A stretch of DNA of 64,000 nt from Verrucomicrobiales bacterium (GTDB lineage Bacteria; Verrucomicrobiota; Verrucomicrobiia; Methylacidiphilales; JAAUTS01). The notes beneath the pieces are model-generated. The model had not been told where the DNA came from, ran no database searches, and saw only the letters and a list, made by a program, of their open reading frames with translations. Below are positions 61,535 through 64,000 of this stretch, in pieces (position 1 is the stretch's first letter; each line of letters begins with the position of its first letter). The DNA lies in the NCBI GenBank assembly GCA_031256975.1, contig JAIRPN010000013.1, forward strand, positions 186,001 to 250,000. Direction: 5' to 3'. The position numbers and the translations under genes are program-made.

Positions 61535-62695
61535 ATGAAGGCAATATTGGCATTAGAAGACGGAACGGTTTTTCACGGCACCTCGATTGGCGCGAAAGGT
61601 ACGCGTCTGGGTGAGGTTTGTTTCAACACCTCGATGACGGGTTACCAGGAAATTCTGACCGATCCTTCTTACAAGGGACAGATCATTACCATGACTTATC
61701 CCGAAATTGGCAATTACGGTGTCAACGAAAAGGACGTGGAATCCTGGGCTGTGCATGCCTCGGGTTTCGTGGTGCGCCAGCTTTCGCCGTTAGCGTCGAA
61801 TTTCCGCAGCAGCAAGGATTTGGGGTCTTACCTGACCGAGAATGACGTGGTTGGCATCGAAGGCGTGGATACGCGCGCGCTGACCAAGAAGCTCCGCGTT
61901 AGCGGCGCGATGAAGGGCGTGATCACCACCGAAAATGTTTCCGACGAGGAAGCGGTGAAAAAAGCCCGCGATTGGCAGGGAATTGTCGGTGTCGATACGG
62001 TAAAGGAAGTCACCTGCAAGAAATCTTACAAATGGGACGCTAACAACGAGGATCCCGCCAGCTGGTATGACAATTACCAGCTCGCCAACGATCCGACCCT
62101 GGACAAGTTGAAGCCCGCCAAATACAACATCGTGGCGATCGATTGCGGCATCAAATACAACATCCTGCGCCGTTTGCGCGAGCAGGGCCTGGCCTCGACG
62201 GTGGTTCCGGCCACCGCCAGCGCAGCGGAAATTCTGGCGTTGAAGCCGGATGGCGTGTTTCTGGCCAACGGTCCCGGCGATCCGTCGGCCCTGACTTATG
62301 TGCATGAAACAGTGCGCGGACTGCTCGGCAAGGTGCCGTTATTCGGCATTTGCCTCGGACACCAGATGCTGGCCCACGCTTACGGCGGCAAGACCTTCAA
62401 GTTGAAATTTGGCCATCGTGGTGGCAACCAGCCGGTGAAGGATTTGCGCGACGGCAAGGTGACCATCACCTCGCAGAACCATGGTTTCGCGGTGGATTCC
62501 GACTCGCTTGATCCCGGGGAGGTTGAAATTACCCACATCAACCTGAACGACGGCACCTGCGAGGGTATGCGCCACAAGAAATACAACGCCTTCTCGGTGC
62601 AATACCATCCCGAGGCGGCGCCCGGTCCGCATGACGCGAATTATTTCTTCGCCGAATTTCGTAAAGAGATTGAACGATTCAAGGAAAAGATGTAA
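61535..62695 (+). CDS. carA: Carbamoyl-phosphate synthase small subunit
   Basis: A 386-residue glutamine amidotransferase subunit from MKAILALEDGTVFHG (ATG at 61535, eight bases after pyrC). N-terminal domain EVCFNTSMTGYQEILTDPSY, then the class I GATase with FLANGPGDPSAL, nucleophile Cys in LFGICLGHQMLAHA and the His/Glu pair in VQYHPEAAPGPHD. It supplies ammonia to CarB, whose gene is not in the window. It completes the pyrR-pyrB-pyrC-carA set. Confidence 0.97.
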   Translation: MKAILALEDGTVFHGTSIGAKGTRLGEVCFNTSMTGYQEILTDPSYKGQIITMTYPEIGNYGVNEKDVESWAVHASGFVVRQLSPLASNFRSSKDLGSYLTENDVVGIEGVDTRALTKKLRVSGAMKGVITTENVSDEEAVKKARDWQGIVGVDTVKEVTCKKSYKWDANNEDPASWYDNYQLANDPTLDKLKPAKYNIVAIDCGIKYNILRRLREQGLASTVVPATASAAEILALKPDGVFLANGPGDPSALTYVHETVRGLLGKVPLFGICLGHQMLAHAYGGKTFKLKFGHRGGNQPVKDLRDGKVTITSQNHGFAVDSDSLDPGEVEITHINLNDGTCEGMRHKKYNAFSVQYHPEAAPGPHDANYFFAEFRKEIERFKEKM

Positions 62696-62721
62696 TTTCA
62701 ACTGTCAACGGATAGGAACAC

Positions 62722-63234
62722 ATGGCCAGACTGATTGCTCAAACCCCCGAACTTGCAGGACAGATTTATGAACTCGACAGCCCGTTGCTGACCTTTGGTC
62801 GCGCGGAAGACAACGTCCTGTCCATTCCCCACGGCAGCATTTCCAGTCATCACGGGGAGTTCCGGCTCGATGGCAGCGATTACCGCTTGGTAGACATCGG
62901 GTCAACCAATGGCAGCAAAGTGAATGATGCCCCGGTCACCAACCATCTGTTGCGCCATGGCGACTTGGTGATGCTGGGCAACGCCTTATTTGAATACCAA
63001 TCGCAGGCTCCCACGACTGCCGCGCCGACCGCGCCGCTGCCGCCGTCGGGCGAACGCATAGCGCTGGGCATGAATCAATCCGGGGTTGGCCGTCCGGCAT
63101 CGTTTGTCAATTTGGTGGCTATTAGCAAGCCCAGCAAGAGCGGCGGGAAAAAACTCCCGCTGTTGTTGATCATCGGCATCGTCGTGGTCCTGCTTGCCGG
63201 CGGTTACCTGGCTTACAGCACCTTCATGTCCTGA
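62722..63234 (+). CDS. FHA-domain protein with C-terminal membrane anchor
   Basis: A 170-residue protein. Residues 1-100 form an FHA domain (LLTFGRAEDNVLSIPHGSISSHHGEFRL, YRLVDIGSTNGSKVNDAPV) with the Gly-Arg, Ser-His and Asn residues for phosphothreonine binding. A Pro/Ala linker and one C-terminal helix (LPLLLIIGIVVVLLAGGYLAYSTF) anchor it to the inner membrane with the FHA in the cytoplasm. It probably docks on a Thr-phosphorylated partner; no kinase gene is in the window. Confidence 0.88.
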   Translation: MARLIAQTPELAGQIYELDSPLLTFGRAEDNVLSIPHGSISSHHGEFRLDGSDYRLVDIGSTNGSKVNDAPVTNHLLRHGDLVMLGNALFEYQSQAPTTAAPTAPLPPSGERIALGMNQSGVGRPASFVNLVAISKPSKSGGKKLPLLLIIGIVVVLLAGGYLAYSTFMS

Positions 63235-63330
63235 AGCTGATTCGGGACTCACCACGGAACATATCCAGCCCTTGGCGGCGTGAAGTTCTGATTGTCCAAC
63301 TTGGCGATTAGCGTTAGCATGACTGCCTTT

Positions 63331-64000
63331 ATGTCGGAAAAATACTACATCACCACGGCGATTGATTACGTGAACGGCAATCCGCATCTCGGTCATGCCT
63401 ACGAGAAGGTGTTGACCGACGTGCTGGCGCGCTACCACCGCCGCCACGGTGAACAGGTGTTTTTCCTGACCGGGCTCGACGAGCACGGCATCAAGGTGCA
63501 GCAGAGCGCGCAGAAACAGGGCCGCGACCCGCAGGAGTTTTGCGACGCGATGGCCGCTAATTTCGAGAATCTGTACCGCAAGCTGAACGTGTCATTTGAC
63601 GATTTCGTGCGCACCACCCAGCCGCGACACAAGATCGTGGTGCAGCGCATTCTGCAAAAATTGCATGACGCCGGGGAAATTTACAAGGGTGTGTACCAGG
63701 GTTTTTACAGTCCGCGCCAGGAACAGTTCCTGACCGAGAAGGATCGCGGTGCCGACGGCAAGTTCCCGGAGATTTTCGGCGAGGTTATCGAACTGAAGGA
63801 AGACGTTTACTACTTCAAGCTCGCCAAGCACCAGGAATGGCTGGTCGAGCATTTGAAGAAAAATCCGGACTGGATTTTCCCGAATTTCCGCACCAAGGAA
63901 GTATTGGGCGCGCTGGAAAACCCGATTCCCGACCTGTGCATTTCCCGCCCGAAGGCCCGGCTTAGCTGGGGTATTCCGCTGCCCTTTGACGGGGAGCAGG
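63331..64000 (+). CDS. metG: Methionyl-tRNA synthetase (partial, N-terminal 223 residues)
   Basis: It runs off the window. The class I HIGH motif is present as NPHLGHAYEKVLTDVLARY, with FLTGLDEHGIKVQ and YYITTAIDYVNG. The KMSKS loop would be downstream. The connective region that often carries zinc cysteines reads FYSPRQEQFLTEKDRGADGKFPEIFGE with none, so this is a zinc-less form. Met at 63319 is an alternative start. It charges tRNA-Met. Confidence 0.94.
   Translation, partial: MSEKYYITTAIDYVNGNPHLGHAYEKVLTDVLARYHRRHGEQVFFLTGLDEHGIKVQQSAQKQGRDPQEFCDAMAANFENLYRKLNVSFDDFVRTTQPRHKIVVQRILQKLHDAGEIYKGVYQGFYSPRQEQFLTEKDRGADGKFPEIFGEVIELKEDVYYFKLAKHQEWLVEHLKKNPDWIFPNFRTKEVLGALENPIPDLCISRPKARLSWGIPLPFDGEQ

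Overview
The window reads as chromosomal DNA of a Gram-negative bacterium, most probably from the PVC superphylum (Verrucomicrobiota or a relative). Supporting signs are an outer membrane (TolB-Pal, heptosyltransferase, porin, MurJ), a very long GreA-type protein as in Chlamydiae and Verrucomicrobiota, TrmFO, many weak Shine-Dalgarno sites, and several hairpin repeat families common in large environmental genomes of that group. No tRNA, rRNA, CRISPR array, prophage or intact insertion sequence was seen. Taxonomy is inference; no 16S gene is present.

Layout. 1-9 kb: end of an ABC binding protein, a GYF coiled-coil protein, aspartate aminotransferase, two tandem secreted repeat proteins, two pilin-like membrane proteins, a phosphodiesterase and an AraC-type regulator. 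9-26 kb: SecA, a GH71/99-like secreted protein, an esterase, an HtrA protease, a DUF2851 protein, a DCC-lipase maturation factor fusion, TonB-type and SCO1-type proteins, YhbY, two Pro-rich secreted paralogs around a flavoprotein, and TrmFO. 26-42 kb: YebC, GreA, enolase-FtsB, malate dehydrogenase, a BASS-type transporter, MurJ, two envelope glycosyltransferases, a large secreted propeller protein with an SGNH hydrolase, and Pal/TolB. 42-47 kb: two Flp pilins between two large multi-pass membrane proteins of GT-C type. 47-53 kb: a phosphate regulon (porin, PstS, PstC, PstA, PstB, PhoU) with two Pho-box-like arrays. 53-64 kb: an amino acid permease, an ACT regulator, a degenerate NifS-like protein next to Mrp, the pyrR-pyrB-pyrC-carA operon, an FHA protein and the start of metG.

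The strongest signal that ordinary annotation does not explain is a short motif, core CGCTAA (reverse complement TTAGCG), often extended to CGCTAAYGGYGARAT. I counted about 140 copies by eye, on both strands and in every reading frame. It supplies Ala-Asn-Gly-Glu tetrapeptides, rare CTA/TTA leucine codons and several stop codons in unrelated proteins, and is nearly absent from secA, greA-eno and 42.4-50.8 kb. It behaves like a highly iterated genome motif (compare HIP1 of cyanobacteria or DNA uptake sequences); its function is unknown. Other notable points: a NifS homolog with Arg at the PLP-lysine position, a PyrR-type RNA hairpin directly before the pyrR ribosome site, matching 11-bp-phased Pho arrays before porin and pstC, and a hairpin holding the start codon of an amino acid permease.
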